Positions 26,280-35,386 of a stretch of DNA of 64,000 bases are shown here, one piece after another. The notes under the pieces are model-generated. The model did not search any database and had not been told where the DNA came from. It worked only from the letters and a program-made list of their open reading frames with translations. Origin of the DNA: Nostoc sp. PCC 7524. GTDB taxonomy: Bacteria; Cyanobacteriota; Cyanobacteriia; Cyanobacteriales; Nostocaceae. Both the position numbers and the translations under genes were made by a program. Numbering within the stretch: position 1 is the first letter of the stretch; every line of letters begins with the position of its first letter. The stretch spans positions 5,678,001-5,742,000 of the forward strand of contig NC_019684.1 in assembly GCF_000316645.1 (NCBI RefSeq), in the 5' to 3' direction.

Positions 26280-26860
26280 AGTAGATTGTGTGTCGCAGTG
26301 GGCGACCTCCTTCTCTTGCTCAGTTCCAGAGAGGAAAAGAGCTGGGGATGCTGGGGCGTCAACTTTAAACAAAGATAGCTCAACTTAGTGAAGCTTATAA
26401 CCCAGACTAAAACACGAGAAATGGTTTAGCTGCAATTCCCATGCCTTTTTAACTTACTTTTGACTTATTTGTCAAAACAGTAGTTGCTAAGAAGACAATT
26501 TACTCACTAATTAACAAATGCTAACCCGTACTTAACTTAACACTTACTTTTCAAATGTCATAAGCAAAAATAACGGCTTACTGATTTTCTACTAAGCATT
26601 ATTTCACAGCTAGCACTGATGAATATTATATTTATTCCCAATAGTGCTTACAACCTAGATATATACATTTTTTATAAAAGTTTACATTAACTAACAAAAA
26701 GTAATTTTTGATACTCCACAACTAAAGCACACCTGGAGAAAGGGACTTCCAACTAAGAAAAATATACAATCGCTTTGGTGAGCAGGAGAGGAAAAATCCA
26801 ATGATCATATTTGCTCTGACTCATTGAATCATTTATTTTCTGTAAGTCCCAAAGTATTCT
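26280..26860. other. 581-bp intergenic region
   Basis: Between nblA and the Ser/Thr kinase gene (convergent). It is AT-rich, and I find no credible gene or repeat. A G-rich stretch near 26340-26360 (GAGCTGGGGATGCTGGGG) resembles the low-complexity spacers seen elsewhere in the window. Confidence 0.35.
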
Positions 26861-28423
26861 CTAACCAGAGATATCAAATGCAGAATCGGTGTCAATTGCT
26901 TCTAGCTTGGCTAGAATTTGAGGCTTAATCTTTTCATATTCCTGTTTCAGCAGATTTTTACTCAGTTGGGGATCGGCAGTACAGGTAAAGGTTTTGGCTG
27001 CGGTGAGCCACTGTTGCAGTCGGTGACGTTGAGCAGTAGCGATACTAGCCATGAGGAAATGAGAAGAGTGATTGGGTGATTCTCGTGCAAAGAATAGCAG
27101 ACGATAGTAGCCTACTTGAAAAAGTAAGCTGATGATATCTTGACCAAGACTGGTTTTGAGATCAAGGTAATAAGGCAACCACTTAGCGCCATGTTTGCGG
27201 TTGTAGAGAACAGTAATCCACAACAACATGGGGTGAGGAGCAGTGATAAACAAAAATTGATTATAGCGGCTGCAAACAAAGCGTTGAAGAATTTCCTGCT
27301 GTGATAACATCACCCATAGAGCAGGTACAACCTCTCCACTAACATTTATGGGTTGAGGAAAAACAATGTCAGCAATTGGTTTATTTTGAGGCCAAGAAGT
27401 TGTAGAAGTAATTTCATGCTTGGCTGGAGCTAACTGCAACGGCAGATTAACTTTTGTCTTCGGCTTGGGTTCAGATGGAATAGTAATGGTATTAGTATGT
27501 TGATAATGCTCGTGTTGAATAGGGCGGGTTGGATGATGCTGTCGTTCTATATTTTCGAGATTCTGAAGAATGTCACTAATACTTTGAGGACGGTCTTTGG
27601 CTTTTTTGGCTAAACAACTCATCACTAAGTTTTCCACTTCTTTCGGAATGACTAAGCTAGGAGCAACCTCACTAAAATTCCGTGGTGGTTGTTGGTGATG
27701 TGTTTTGTACCATGCACCAAACGAATGAGTGGGTGCAACTAATGGCATTTTGCCAGTCAGCATTTCAAACATCATCACACCCAAACTGTAGATATCAGAA
27801 CGATTATCTAGTTCTTTGCCATCCATCTGTTCGGGGGATGAATAAGCCAGCGTTCCCAAATAGAATTTTGTGTGATCACCATTGGTTTGTAGTAATTTAG
27901 CAATACCAAAATCTAAAATTTTGACCAATTCCCCAAAACTGGCATCTTGAATCACCAGCATATTACTAGGCTTAATATCACGATGAATAATAGGGTAAAC
28001 TGAACCATCAACTGGGATGCCATCATGAGCGCACTTTAAACCCAGACAGATTTGCCGTGCCATACTCACAAATCTGGGTAAAGATAGGTGTTTTTGTCGG
28101 ATGACTTGGTTGAGGCTGTGGCCTTGGAGATACTCCATGACATAAAAGGGGGTTTTATGTTCATCTACGCCATAGTCCATGACTCGAACAATATGAATAC
28201 TTTTTTGCCCAAGTAAGGCACAGGTTTTTGCTTCTCGCTCAAAACGTTCTTGCAATCGCATCTTTTCATTTTGCATGGATAGAGCAAGAAACTTGATAGC
28301 AACAGGTACACCTCCCAACAAAACATCTTTGGCACGATATACCTTACCCATTGCGCCAGTACCAATTAACTCCTGCAACTGGTAGCGGTTGCCAAGAAAA
28401 CGACCAATGTTGGGGTCTGACAT
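26861..28423 (-). CDS. Serine/threonine protein kinase with unknown C-terminal domain
   Basis: A 520-residue protein with a Hanks-type kinase domain (about 14-300): GTGAMG (21-26), VAIK with Lys44, IHRDIKPSN (146-154), DFGIAK (171-176), LGTLAYSSPEQM and the SDIYSLGVMMFEMLTG block. A Pro/Thr-rich linker follows (about 310-375). The C-terminal 140 residues (WVMLSQQEILQRFVC onward) are well-structured in appearance but do not match a domain I know. No transmembrane helix is visible, so it is likely cytosolic. The start is taken at ATG 28423 (MSDPNIGRFLGNRYQL), 27 bp inside a longer open frame, because the typical cyanobacterial kinase N-terminus begins there. Confidence 0.88.
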   Translation of the reverse strand: MSDPNIGRFLGNRYQLQELIGTGAMGKVYRAKDVLLGGVPVAIKFLALSMQNEKMRLQERFEREAKTCALLGQKSIHIVRVMDYGVDEHKTPFYVMEYLQGHSLNQVIRQKHLSLPRFVSMARQICLGLKCAHDGIPVDGSVYPIIHRDIKPSNMLVIQDASFGELVKILDFGIAKLLQTNGDHTKFYLGTLAYSSPEQMDGKELDNRSDIYSLGVMMFEMLTGKMPLVAPTHSFGAWYKTHHQQPPRNFSEVAPSLVIPKEVENLVMSCLAKKAKDRPQSISDILQNLENIERQHHPTRPIQHEHYQHTNTITIPSEPKPKTKVNLPLQLAPAKHEITSTTSWPQNKPIADIVFPQPINVSGEVVPALWVMLSQQEILQRFVCSRYNQFLFITAPHPMLLWITVLYNRKHGAKWLPYYLDLKTSLGQDIISLLFQVGYYRLLFFARESPNHSSHFLMASIATAQRHRLQQWLTAAKTFTCTADPQLSKNLLKQEYEKIKPQILAKLEAIDTDSAFDISG

Positions 28424-28852
28424 AGAAAATTCGACTCCAATGTTCAACAATTATGGATGACTCCTGCCTCACAGTTAGGTGGTATGACAGGGGACAGGTG
28501 ACAGGTGACAGGGGGCAGGGGACAGGTTACAGGTTACAGGTTACAGGTGACAAACTCCAAAGTCTCTTAGCGTAAAGGTTTTATGATTGCTTGATGTCCT
28601 AATCTATATGGCAACTGCTATAAGCACTGGAGTTCAGAAATGCCATCAAAAACAGAAGTGGCTAGTATGGCTATACGCAAGTTACCAGTCAAAATTTCAA
28701 GGACTGATGTTTGGGCGTTTTAACTGTTGGGAATATTGGTATTATTCCGCCTGATTGTGGTAGATGTATCCTGATCTTTTGTACTTGGGTTGTTAATGTA
28801 GTTTTAGTTTGCCCAATTTTGAGCAACTAGATAACTGGTTTTCCATATATCC
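28424..28852. other. 429-bp intergenic region occupied by a dispersed repeat
   Basis: It holds the tandem 7-mer array and conserved tail described for 28487-28622. I see no gene. The kinase promoter must overlap or lie next to this repeat. Confidence 0.5.
28487..28622. repeat. Dispersed repeat: ACAGGTT/ACAGGTG tandem array plus conserved tail, copy 1
   Basis: A 7-mer array (ACAGGTG, ACAGGTT; 28487-28553) is followed by a 51-bp tail from 28572 that includes TGATGTCCTAATCTATATGG. The same array-plus-tail organisation recurs at 50653-50759. The copies are similar across the tail with a 6-bp CTATAT insertion in copy 2. Confidence 0.75.
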
Positions 28853-29299
28853 CTATGTGGACTGGCGTTCTAAGCTGGCTTCCATTGTACTGGTTAAAAA
28901 ATGACCTGCCATGACACCGCTACTGAGATAATATGTTTCATTGGAAATGCGGTGCATGGTTTCAAATCCACTACGACGTTGCCGATCGCTGATCACCCAG
29001 TAACGCTGCACAATTGTATCTAAACCAATCCAGCCTTCGCCTTCAACCTGACCCAAAATACTGTGCTGAAGTAAAAAAGTATATTGACGTTCTCCCTCCA
29101 AAAGTCTTCCCTTGTACTGTAAAGAAATTTCTTGGCGATCGCTGCCTGGAAATATCAGCTTTGTAGCCATCGTAAACCAGTTATCTCGATTCCAAGCTAC
29201 TAAGGTCATGCCCTTGAGACTGATTGGCAGCCCATGACGTTCTAGCCAACTGCCTTGAATTGTCCAGCGTCCTGGTTCCAATAAAAAAGTATGAGCCAC
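28853..29299 (-). CDS. Conserved hypothetical protein, beta-rich
   Basis: A 148-residue protein if started at GTG 29299 (MAHTFLLEPGRWTIQG). I prefer this start because AAGGAA lies 8 bases upstream and the extra 21 residues of the longer frame look unnatural. The sequence alternates short beta-like segments (PISLKGMTLVAWNRDNWFTM, LQYKGRLLEGERQYTFLLQH) with several conserved Trp and ends in helix-like LTSTMEASLER. It resembles a small lipocalin-like or barrel protein, but I do not recognise the family. It lies near anmK on the same strand, 118 bp downstream of it. Confidence 0.6.
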   Translation of the reverse strand: MAHTFLLEPGRWTIQGSWLERHGLPISLKGMTLVAWNRDNWFTMATKLIFPGSDRQEISLQYKGRLLEGERQYTFLLQHSILGQVEGEGWIGLDTIVQRYWVISDRQRRSGFETMHRISNETYYLSSGVMAGHFLTSTMEASLERQST

Positions 29300-29416
29300 C
29301 TTGTATGTTCCTTGCCTTGAACGAGTAGTTCTTAGACTACAAAGATATATTTGGAACTGCAAAAATGTCAGGGGGAAAGTGAGTAATGAGTGCTGATTGG
29401 TGAGTGCTAAGTAGAG

Positions 29417-30619
29417 TTAGTCAGGATGAGTTGTTGGGTGAATTTCTCCTAATAGGACTTCACGGGGTGCGCCGGTGGCGGCGGGTAAATTGCCAGGGAT
29501 ACCTAGTTGTCGCCAGTAGGCTAAAACAGCGAAGGCGATCGCTTCTTTAAAATTGGCATTCAAGCCGACATCATCGGTAGTTAAAACTGGTATGTCTCCC
29601 AACAGTACCTGTAATCTTTGCTGTAAATAAAGATTACGACTCCCACCCCCACATAAAAAGACACGGTTTGGCATTTGTGGTAAAAAAGTGTGGTAACTGT
29701 GAGCAATGGAAGCCGCAGTTAGTTCTGTAAGTGTAGCTAGCATATCAGCTGGACTCAATTGATATGGTGCAGCATCTTGAAAACACTGATGCAGGTAATC
29801 TACACCAAATAACTCCCGACCAGTGGATTTAGGCGGATGTAGCTGGAAATATGCTTGAGTGAGCCATTGTTCTACCAAAGGATAGCAGGGTGTACCACTA
29901 GCTGCCCATTTACCACTTTCATCGTAGGTTTTAGCACCGTCTGTTAATTGCTGTACTGCTAAATCCAGCAAACTATTACCAGGGCCAGTATCCCAACCGC
30001 GAATTTTCTCTAGCCAGTCATCCCGGCGAGGGGGAATATAAGCCACATTGCCAATCCCGCCCACATTTTGAATGCAACGTCCCTCCTGGGGATGACTGAG
30101 TAAAAACGCATCAACCCTAGGTACAAGCGGTGCGCCATGGCCACCAACAGCAATATCCGCCACCCGAAAGTTGCTTACAGTGGTAATTCCTGTAAGGTGG
30201 GCAATCAAAGCACCCCGACCCAGTTGTAAGCTATAACCAAGGGAGTGAGTAGTAGTTCTACTCCCTATTCCCTTACTTTCAGGCGGTCGATGATATACAG
30301 TTTGACCGTGAGAACCAATTAAAGTTGCTGGCTGGTGGTCTTTTTGAATATTTTGGGCGGCTTGGGCAAAATTTAGGGCGATCGCATCATCTAATTCTGC
30401 TAATTCTGCCATTGAGATGGCTGCACCAGCACAAACTGCTAAGATTCTTTCTCTCAGTTCCCCAGGATAGGGATAGGTTTCTCCTGCTAGTAACTCAACT
30501 TGCAGATCCACATCTGTACCAGAAATTTCTACCAAAGCGGCATCTATACCATCGACAGATGTGCCACTGATTAAACCAATCACGCGGGTAGGGGCAGCAG
30601 TTTGTTGAGTTTGGTGCAT
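29417..30619 (-). CDS. anmK: Anhydro-N-acetylmuramic acid kinase
   Basis: A 400-residue sugar kinase of the ASKHA fold that phosphorylates and opens 1,6-anhydroMurNAc released during peptidoglycan turnover, feeding MurNAc-6-P to recycling. Motifs include [20 protein letters not shown] near 12-31, [12 protein letters not shown] near 100, [20 protein letters not shown] near 160-179, [13 protein letters not shown] near 185 and FLCGGGSRN near 320. The length is typical (about 370-400). The ATG at 30619 ([10 protein letters not shown]) is preferred to one 27 bp upstream. Confidence 0.9.
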   Translation of the reverse strand: MHQTQQTAAPTRVIGLISGTSVDGIDAALVEISGTDVDLQVELLAGETYPYPGELRERILAVCAGAAISMAELAELDDAIALNFAQAAQNIQKDHQPATLIGSHGQTVYHRPPESKGIGSRTTTHSLGYSLQLGRGALIAHLTGITTVSNFRVADIAVGGHGAPLVPRVDAFLLSHPQEGRCIQNVGGIGNVAYIPPRRDDWLEKIRGWDTGPGNSLLDLAVQQLTDGAKTYDESGKWAASGTPCYPLVEQWLTQAYFQLHPPKSTGRELFGVDYLHQCFQDAAPYQLSPADMLATLTELTAASIAHSYHTFLPQMPNRVFLCGGGSRNLYLQQRLQVLLGDIPVLTTDDVGLNANFKEAIAFAVLAYWRQLGIPGNLPAATGAPREVLLGEIHPTTHPD

Positions 30620-30769
30620 AAACAGAAGCTCTTGTGTGGCTTGCAAGGGGTAGTTTAATTCATGCCATCGTCAGTGTCAAAAAGTTCAGTTGTTAATTTG
30701 CCATGATTATGCAGTTTTGATTGCTAGTGACGTGTCCTGATGAGGTTTATCTGTTGATGCCTTGAGTTT

Positions 30770-31858
30770 TCATTTATGGGTAGTTTTTTCACTGCCTATA
30801 ATATGTAAATCGATATTTTTCAGTAATCGCATCAATTTTTGAGTTAAAGAGCCTTTGAGGAGAATTTGCCAACGAGAACGCTGGCTTTCACCAATTACAA
30901 TTTGAGTAATCCGATTTTGTTCGGCAACTTCAGCGATCGCTTTGGCTATGTTATTGCTATTAATACGAATAAAAGTCCCGCCGAATTCTTGACATAACTT
31001 TTCACAGGTATCGATGTGTAGGCTTTCTTCCTTCGTCAGAAAGTGATCAGGATCAGAAACAAAGACTACATAGAAGGGGGCATTCATGTAGCCTGCGAGT
31101 CTAGCACCACGACGCAACAATTGTACTGAGTTGGGATAAGTAGATACACACACCAGAACCCGTTCTTGAATATTACAGAATTGCCCGTTGGGGGTATTAG
31201 CGATCGCCTCTTCTTCTATGTTGTCAGCAACTTCACGTAAAGCCAATTCCCGCAAAGCAATTAAATTTCGCCGTTGGAAAAAGTGTTCGAGGGCTTGCTG
31301 AATCTTGGCTGGTGCATAAATCTTGCCTTCCAATAATCGTTCCTGTAAAGTTTCTGGGGTAACATCGACTACAACAATTTCATCGGCTGCTTCTAGAATG
31401 CGATCAGGTACGCGTTCTCTGACGACTACACTTGTAATTCTTGCTACCACATCATTGAGACTTTCTAAGTGTTGTACATTCATGGTGGAGTAGACATCAA
31501 TCCCGGCTGCTAATATAACTTCCACATCTTCGTAGCGTTTGGTACGTAGGGAACCGGGGACATTGGTATGGGCAAGCTCATCAATTAACACTAACTGGGG
31601 CGATCGCTGTAAAATTGCGTCTGTGTCCATTTCTGTTAGTGTCAAATCCCCCCGCACAATTTGCCTGCGTGGTAAAATTTCTAGTCCATTTGATTTATCT
31701 GCCGTCTCTTTACGTCCGTGGGTTTCTAATAACCCAATAACAACATCAATTCCTTCTTGTTTGAGTGCTTTTGCTTCTTCTAACATTTGGTAGGTTTTAC
31801 CCACCCCAGGAGCCATACCAATAAAAATTTTGTGCTTACCCCGTCGTGTTGCATACAT
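30770..31858 (-). CDS. Truncated KdpD-like osmosensitive K+ sensor (N-terminal KdpD + USP domains)
   Basis: A 362-residue protein equal to the cytoplasmic N-terminal half of KdpD. The Walker A motif GMAPGVGKT (14-22), ETHGRKETA, VLIDELAHTNVPGS near 89-102 and the STMNVQHLESLNDVV segment are typical of the KdpD domain. A universal-stress (USP-like) domain follows from about 230 (RVLVCVSTYPNSVQLLRRGARLA, ending IVIGESQRSRWQ). The four membrane helices and histidine kinase module of E. coli KdpD are absent, and the stop is natural. Short KdpDs are known in Anabaena kdp operons. Here no kdpABC gene adjoins it, so this copy is an orphan. Confidence 0.8.
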   Translation of the reverse strand: MYATRRGKHKIFIGMAPGVGKTYQMLEEAKALKQEGIDVVIGLLETHGRKETADKSNGLEILPRRQIVRGDLTLTEMDTDAILQRSPQLVLIDELAHTNVPGSLRTKRYEDVEVILAAGIDVYSTMNVQHLESLNDVVARITSVVVRERVPDRILEAADEIVVVDVTPETLQERLLEGKIYAPAKIQQALEHFFQRRNLIALRELALREVADNIEEEAIANTPNGQFCNIQERVLVCVSTYPNSVQLLRRGARLAGYMNAPFYVVFVSDPDHFLTKEESLHIDTCEKLCQEFGGTFIRINSNNIAKAIAEVAEQNRITQIVIGESQRSRWQILLKGSLTQKLMRLLKNIDLHIIGSEKTTHK

Positions 31859-31888
31859 GGAAAAAAGCTAGGAATTCAATTTAATTTG

Positions 31889-31923
31889 GTAGGGTATATA
31901 ATGCCGTTAGCTGACGCACCCTA
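31889..31923. repeat. Relic of the TAGGGT...ACGCACCCTA inverted-repeat family
   Basis: GGTAGGGT at the left and GACGCACCCTA at 31913-31923 are the arms of the element found complete at 33470-33534, shortened here to about 35 bp. It lies between the KdpD-like gene and the secreted-protein gene. Confidence 0.5.
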
Positions 31924-31950
31924 GCAGTTACTAATACCCAATTACTGTAA

Positions 31951-33312
31951 TTACTTTTTCACCAGAAAATAGGCATTAGCATACTCAGGTAACTGTCTGA
32001 TATATCGGCGAAAAGAGTTTTGATTTGGGAAAATACCTGCTAAAAAATCGAGTTGATATAGATTAGGTAAAAATGCTCCGCCTGTATCTGCAATTACTCC
32101 CATTTGTAGTTGTTTACGTCCTCCTTGGTTATGCTCAATGATCACTATTCTGCCTAAACCAATATTTAAGACATCACCAGCAAAAGTTACACCTGGTTTA
32201 ATAGAAATTTTGGCATCTATTTTGTGTCCATAGCCTTTGATGGCATCAACTTGTCTAAAATACCAATAACGCTTTTGTGCTGTTGCCTTTAAACCTCGAA
32301 TATAAGAAATTCCATTATTTCTATCTACGTTAAAAAATCCTCTAGAACCATCTGTAAAATTGATGAGAATCGTTCCCTGCATTAATGCTTCTTCTAAACC
32401 ATTACGTGTTAAATAAGCTAATGGTTCAACTTTGCCAAATTCTTTACCACCGGGTTCATAAATACCTGATAAAACATCTTGCTTTGTATATCTGGTGTAG
32501 AATTTATCTGCGGCTGAGTTGTCTTTTAAACTATAGATGGGTGTGTTATAGGTTGAGGTTCTCTTGCGTGAGCCTGGATGGGTAAAAACTGCATATTTGG
32601 TAATGCGTAGTTGCTTTTGATTAGGATTTTTCGGATTATATGCTGACCATCTGATAACTCGAAAATTTCTATTGATAAAATTGGGATTTTGTAGACGAGT
32701 AATGCGATTTTTAGCAATGTCCTCTTTGAGAACATCAATCATAAAATCTAGAGTCTTAAGAATATCTTCTGTAGTAACATTTTGTGTACTCAGAAGTCCT
32801 GCCCGTAAAATATCTGGGTCATTGGCACTGTGTTCGCGAAAATATTTTCTAGTATTGATCAATACAGTTAATAAATCTGATTGATTAACATTAACTTTAG
32901 TTGTTGGTAGTTGTGCAGGTGATAAAATCTGACTACCATTGACACTAAATTTATATTTTCGCCACTCATCAATAATGGGATATTGAACAGATGTTGTTGC
33001 TAAATTTTGATCAGACTTGGGTGTATTGTATTGATTGGCACTTTCCCTGGATTGAGATGACTGAGTAATGAGACTATTTTGCCAAAAATTTGCATTGAAA
33101 GCAGTTGATTGCAGAGACTTTTGAGAAAGGTATGAAGAAGTGAGTGGAGAATTCGATAGGGGATTGAATGTGAAATTTTTAACATGATGCTGTGGTGTAG
33201 CTAAGTCTTGATTTCTGGTGTGAGTATATCGATAACTACTAGCTAAACCTATAATTGATAGTGCAGCAACACTTACGATTATTTTGAGTTTCTGGCTGAA
33301 TAGGGTACTCAT
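31951..33312 (-). CDS. Secreted/anchored protein with a C-terminal 3D (MltA-like) segment
   Basis: A 453-residue protein with an N-terminal membrane/signal helix (about 10-26, LKIIVSVAALSIIGLASSY) and a Ser/Asn/Thr-rich low-complexity region to about residue 115. The conserved part begins near QYPIIDEWRKYKFS. The C-terminal 110 residues contain IKPGVTFAGDVLNIGLG and ADTGGAFLPNLYQLDFLAG, the pattern of the '3D' double-psi barrel found in lytic transglycosylases MltA and related cell-wall enzymes. The aspartates of the 3D motif are only partly present, so activity is uncertain. Periplasmic location is inferred. No family name is certain. Confidence 0.6.
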   Translation of the reverse strand: MSTLFSQKLKIIVSVAALSIIGLASSYRYTHTRNQDLATPQHHVKNFTFNPLSNSPLTSSYLSQKSLQSTAFNANFWQNSLITQSSQSRESANQYNTPKSDQNLATTSVQYPIIDEWRKYKFSVNGSQILSPAQLPTTKVNVNQSDLLTVLINTRKYFREHSANDPDILRAGLLSTQNVTTEDILKTLDFMIDVLKEDIAKNRITRLQNPNFINRNFRVIRWSAYNPKNPNQKQLRITKYAVFTHPGSRKRTSTYNTPIYSLKDNSAADKFYTRYTKQDVLSGIYEPGGKEFGKVEPLAYLTRNGLEEALMQGTILINFTDGSRGFFNVDRNNGISYIRGLKATAQKRYWYFRQVDAIKGYGHKIDAKISIKPGVTFAGDVLNIGLGRIVIIEHNQGGRKQLQMGVIADTGGAFLPNLYQLDFLAGIFPNQNSFRRYIRQLPEYANAYFLVKK

Positions 33313-33792
33313 AATTTGGTAACGGATTTCGCAATATAAATTTGTTTATGCGGTAAACACGCATTTGATCGGGCATTAAACCTCTTCCATTGTTTGGGAG
33401 AAACTCAGCCTAACATTGCATTATAACCTGCACTCATAAAGCAATCCGATGTGATTAATTGACATTTTAGTAGGGTGCGTCAGTGTCAGAAAACCTAACT
33501 ACACCAAGAAATTATTCATACTGACGCACCCTACATTTGGAATATTTTTTTCTCTGGAATTCCCTAATTATTAACCAGATTGTCAAACTTGAGCCGGAAT
33601 TGATATCACACAAGTCTGTCACAAAATCCTTCTCAGGGTTCATGAAAAATTATCTGTATTTTTCCACAATCGCTACAACATATCATTGCAATTCCGTCAA
33701 TGCGTAAGTTATATAGAAATAGCATCAAATGCTACTATTAACATTTGCTCATCACAGTTTAATTATCCGTATTCTGAAAAAAATAAAACAAA
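33313..33792. other. 480-bp divergent intergenic region with MITE-like element
   Basis: The region between the secreted-protein gene and the aminotransferase gene contains the inverted-repeat element at 33470-33534 and otherwise no gene. It is the shared upstream region of two divergent genes. Confidence 0.45.
33470..33534. repeat. 65-bp inverted-repeat element (MITE-like), complete copy
   Basis: The terminal arms GTAGGGTGCGTCAGT (33470-33484) and ACTGACGCACCCTAC (33520-33534) are perfect 15-bp inverted repeats around a 35-bp AT-rich centre. No coding capacity. A shortened relative is at 31889-31923. Confidence 0.75.
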
Positions 33793-35097
33793 ATGTTAAG
33801 TATTCCTATTCATCGACCTTTACCTCGTCAGCCTCACTTGGTGACATCTTTACCAGGGCCGAAAGCCTTAGCTATTGTAGAACGCGATCGCACTGTGACT
33901 TCTCCTTCTTATACCCGTGACTATCCCCTAGTTGTGGCTCGCGGTCAGGGTTGTATGTTGGAAGATGTAGATGGTAATGTGTTTCTCGATATGACTGCGG
34001 GTATTGCTGTCACCGCTACCGGACACGCGCACCCAGAGGTAGTTAAAGAAATTCAAACACAGGCGGCGCTTTTGCTGCATATGTCAGGGACAGATTTTTA
34101 TTATGAGCCGATGGTGGAATTAGCAGAACATTTGGCGATTCGCACTCCCTTTCCTCATGGTGCTAGGGTATTTTTCACCAATTCCGGTGCAGAATCTAAC
34201 GAAGGGGCGATGAAATTAGCTCGATATCACACCAAGCGATCGCTGATTGTCGCTTTTTTAGGCGCATTTCACGGACGCACCTATGGCGCAATGTCCCTGA
34301 CTGGCTCTAAAGCAGTACAACGCGCTCATTTTGGCCCGTTAGTTCCTGGGGTGACTCATATCCCCTACGGTACTCACGCTAGTTTAGATCATTTAGAACA
34401 ACAGCTATTTAATACCATCCTACCGCCTCATGAAGTGGCAGCAATTGTAGTTGAACCGATTCAAGGAGAAGGAGGCTATATCGTCCCGGAAGACGGATTT
34501 TTAGCTAGGATTCGGGATATCTGCAATCGCCACGGCATATTAATGATAGTCGATGAAGTGCAATCGGGGATGGGACGTACAGGTTGCTTGTTTGCCATTG
34601 AGCATTGGGGTGTGATGCCTGATATTATTACTACCGCCAAGGGAATCGCTAGCGGTTTACCTTTAGGTGCAATTCTCGCCCGTCCTGAGTTGATGACTTG
34701 GCCACCTGGTTCCCACGCCACCACATTTGGCGGTAATCCTGTAGCTTGTGCGGCTGGTATTGCTACACTGCGACTATTAGATAGTGGTTTGATGAATAAT
34801 GCTACTCAAATGGGAGAAATCTTAAAAACTGGACTGACTCGGCTGCATGAAAGATTCCCCAGAATGTCCTTACCCAGAGGTAAAGGTTTGATGGTAGCAG
34901 TGGATTTATTAGATACCGCAGGAAATTATGATAGCAGACTGCGCGATCGCATTATTCAATCAGCCTTCTTACGCGGTCTATTGTTACTTGGTTGCGGTAA
35001 AGCGGCTATTCGTTTCTGTCCACCTTTAGTTATCGACGGCGACCAAATTCAAACGGCTGTGGACACTCTTTCTGAGGTTTTAAAGGAGGAATATTAG
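33793..35097 (+). CDS. Class III PLP aminotransferase (acetylornithine/GABA aminotransferase-like)
   Basis: A 434-residue ornithine/GABA aminotransferase-like enzyme. Visible are FFTNSGAESNEGAMKLAR (substrate/PLP loop), AFLGAFHGRTYGAMSLTGS, VEPIQGEGGY, MIVDEVQSGMGRTG with the cofactor-pairing Asp, and TTAKGIASGLPLGA with the Schiff-base Lys283. The length and the LPGPKALAIVERD N-terminus match proteins annotated as 'acetylornithine aminotransferase family' or 4-aminobutyrate aminotransferase. The exact substrate cannot be decided. It stands alone, with a palindromic terminator-like element after the stop. Confidence 0.85.
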   Translation: MLSIPIHRPLPRQPHLVTSLPGPKALAIVERDRTVTSPSYTRDYPLVVARGQGCMLEDVDGNVFLDMTAGIAVTATGHAHPEVVKEIQTQAALLLHMSGTDFYYEPMVELAEHLAIRTPFPHGARVFFTNSGAESNEGAMKLARYHTKRSLIVAFLGAFHGRTYGAMSLTGSKAVQRAHFGPLVPGVTHIPYGTHASLDHLEQQLFNTILPPHEVAAIVVEPIQGEGGYIVPEDGFLARIRDICNRHGILMIVDEVQSGMGRTGCLFAIEHWGVMPDIITTAKGIASGLPLGAILARPELMTWPPGSHATTFGGNPVACAAGIATLRLLDSGLMNNATQMGEILKTGLTRLHERFPRMSLPRGKGLMVAVDLLDTAGNYDSRLRDRIIQSAFLRGLLLLGCGKAAIRFCPPLVIDGDQIQTAVDTLSEVLKEEY

Positions 35098-35135
35098 ACA
35101 TCTCCAGAAATTAAATATGCGTTTTCCAGAAACCT

Positions 35136-35165
35136 TGTAGAGACGTTCCATGGAACGTCTCTACA
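35136..35165. repeat. 30-bp perfect palindrome (TGTAGAGACGTTCCA and complement), copy 2; terminator-like
   Basis: TGTAGAGACGTTCCA (35136-35150) is followed at once by its perfect reverse complement and then TTCTTTTTT. It lies 38 bp after the aminotransferase stop. A close relative is at 19682-19711, also just after a gene. Confidence 0.8.
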
Positions 35166-35386
35166 TTCTTTTTTGGAGATGTTTATTAGACAAAAACTAA
35201 TAGCTGTCTTTTTGGCAGAACTGCTAATGGTAATCAAATGCGGTGTAGCTAGCGGTCTATCAGAAAAGTTTTGATCAGATAAAGACTAAACTCCTAACTA
35301 CAAATCTAGATTAATACGCTAGACCACTAGCTGGGTGATTTACACAAGTTATAGATTCAGCGATCGCTATTTTTGTTATCTGTATT

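Noticed and set aside
28487..28553. Possible CRISPR-like array of ACAGGTT units
   Set aside because: Units are direct 7-mers without spacers, and no cas genes are near; it is a simple tandem repeat.
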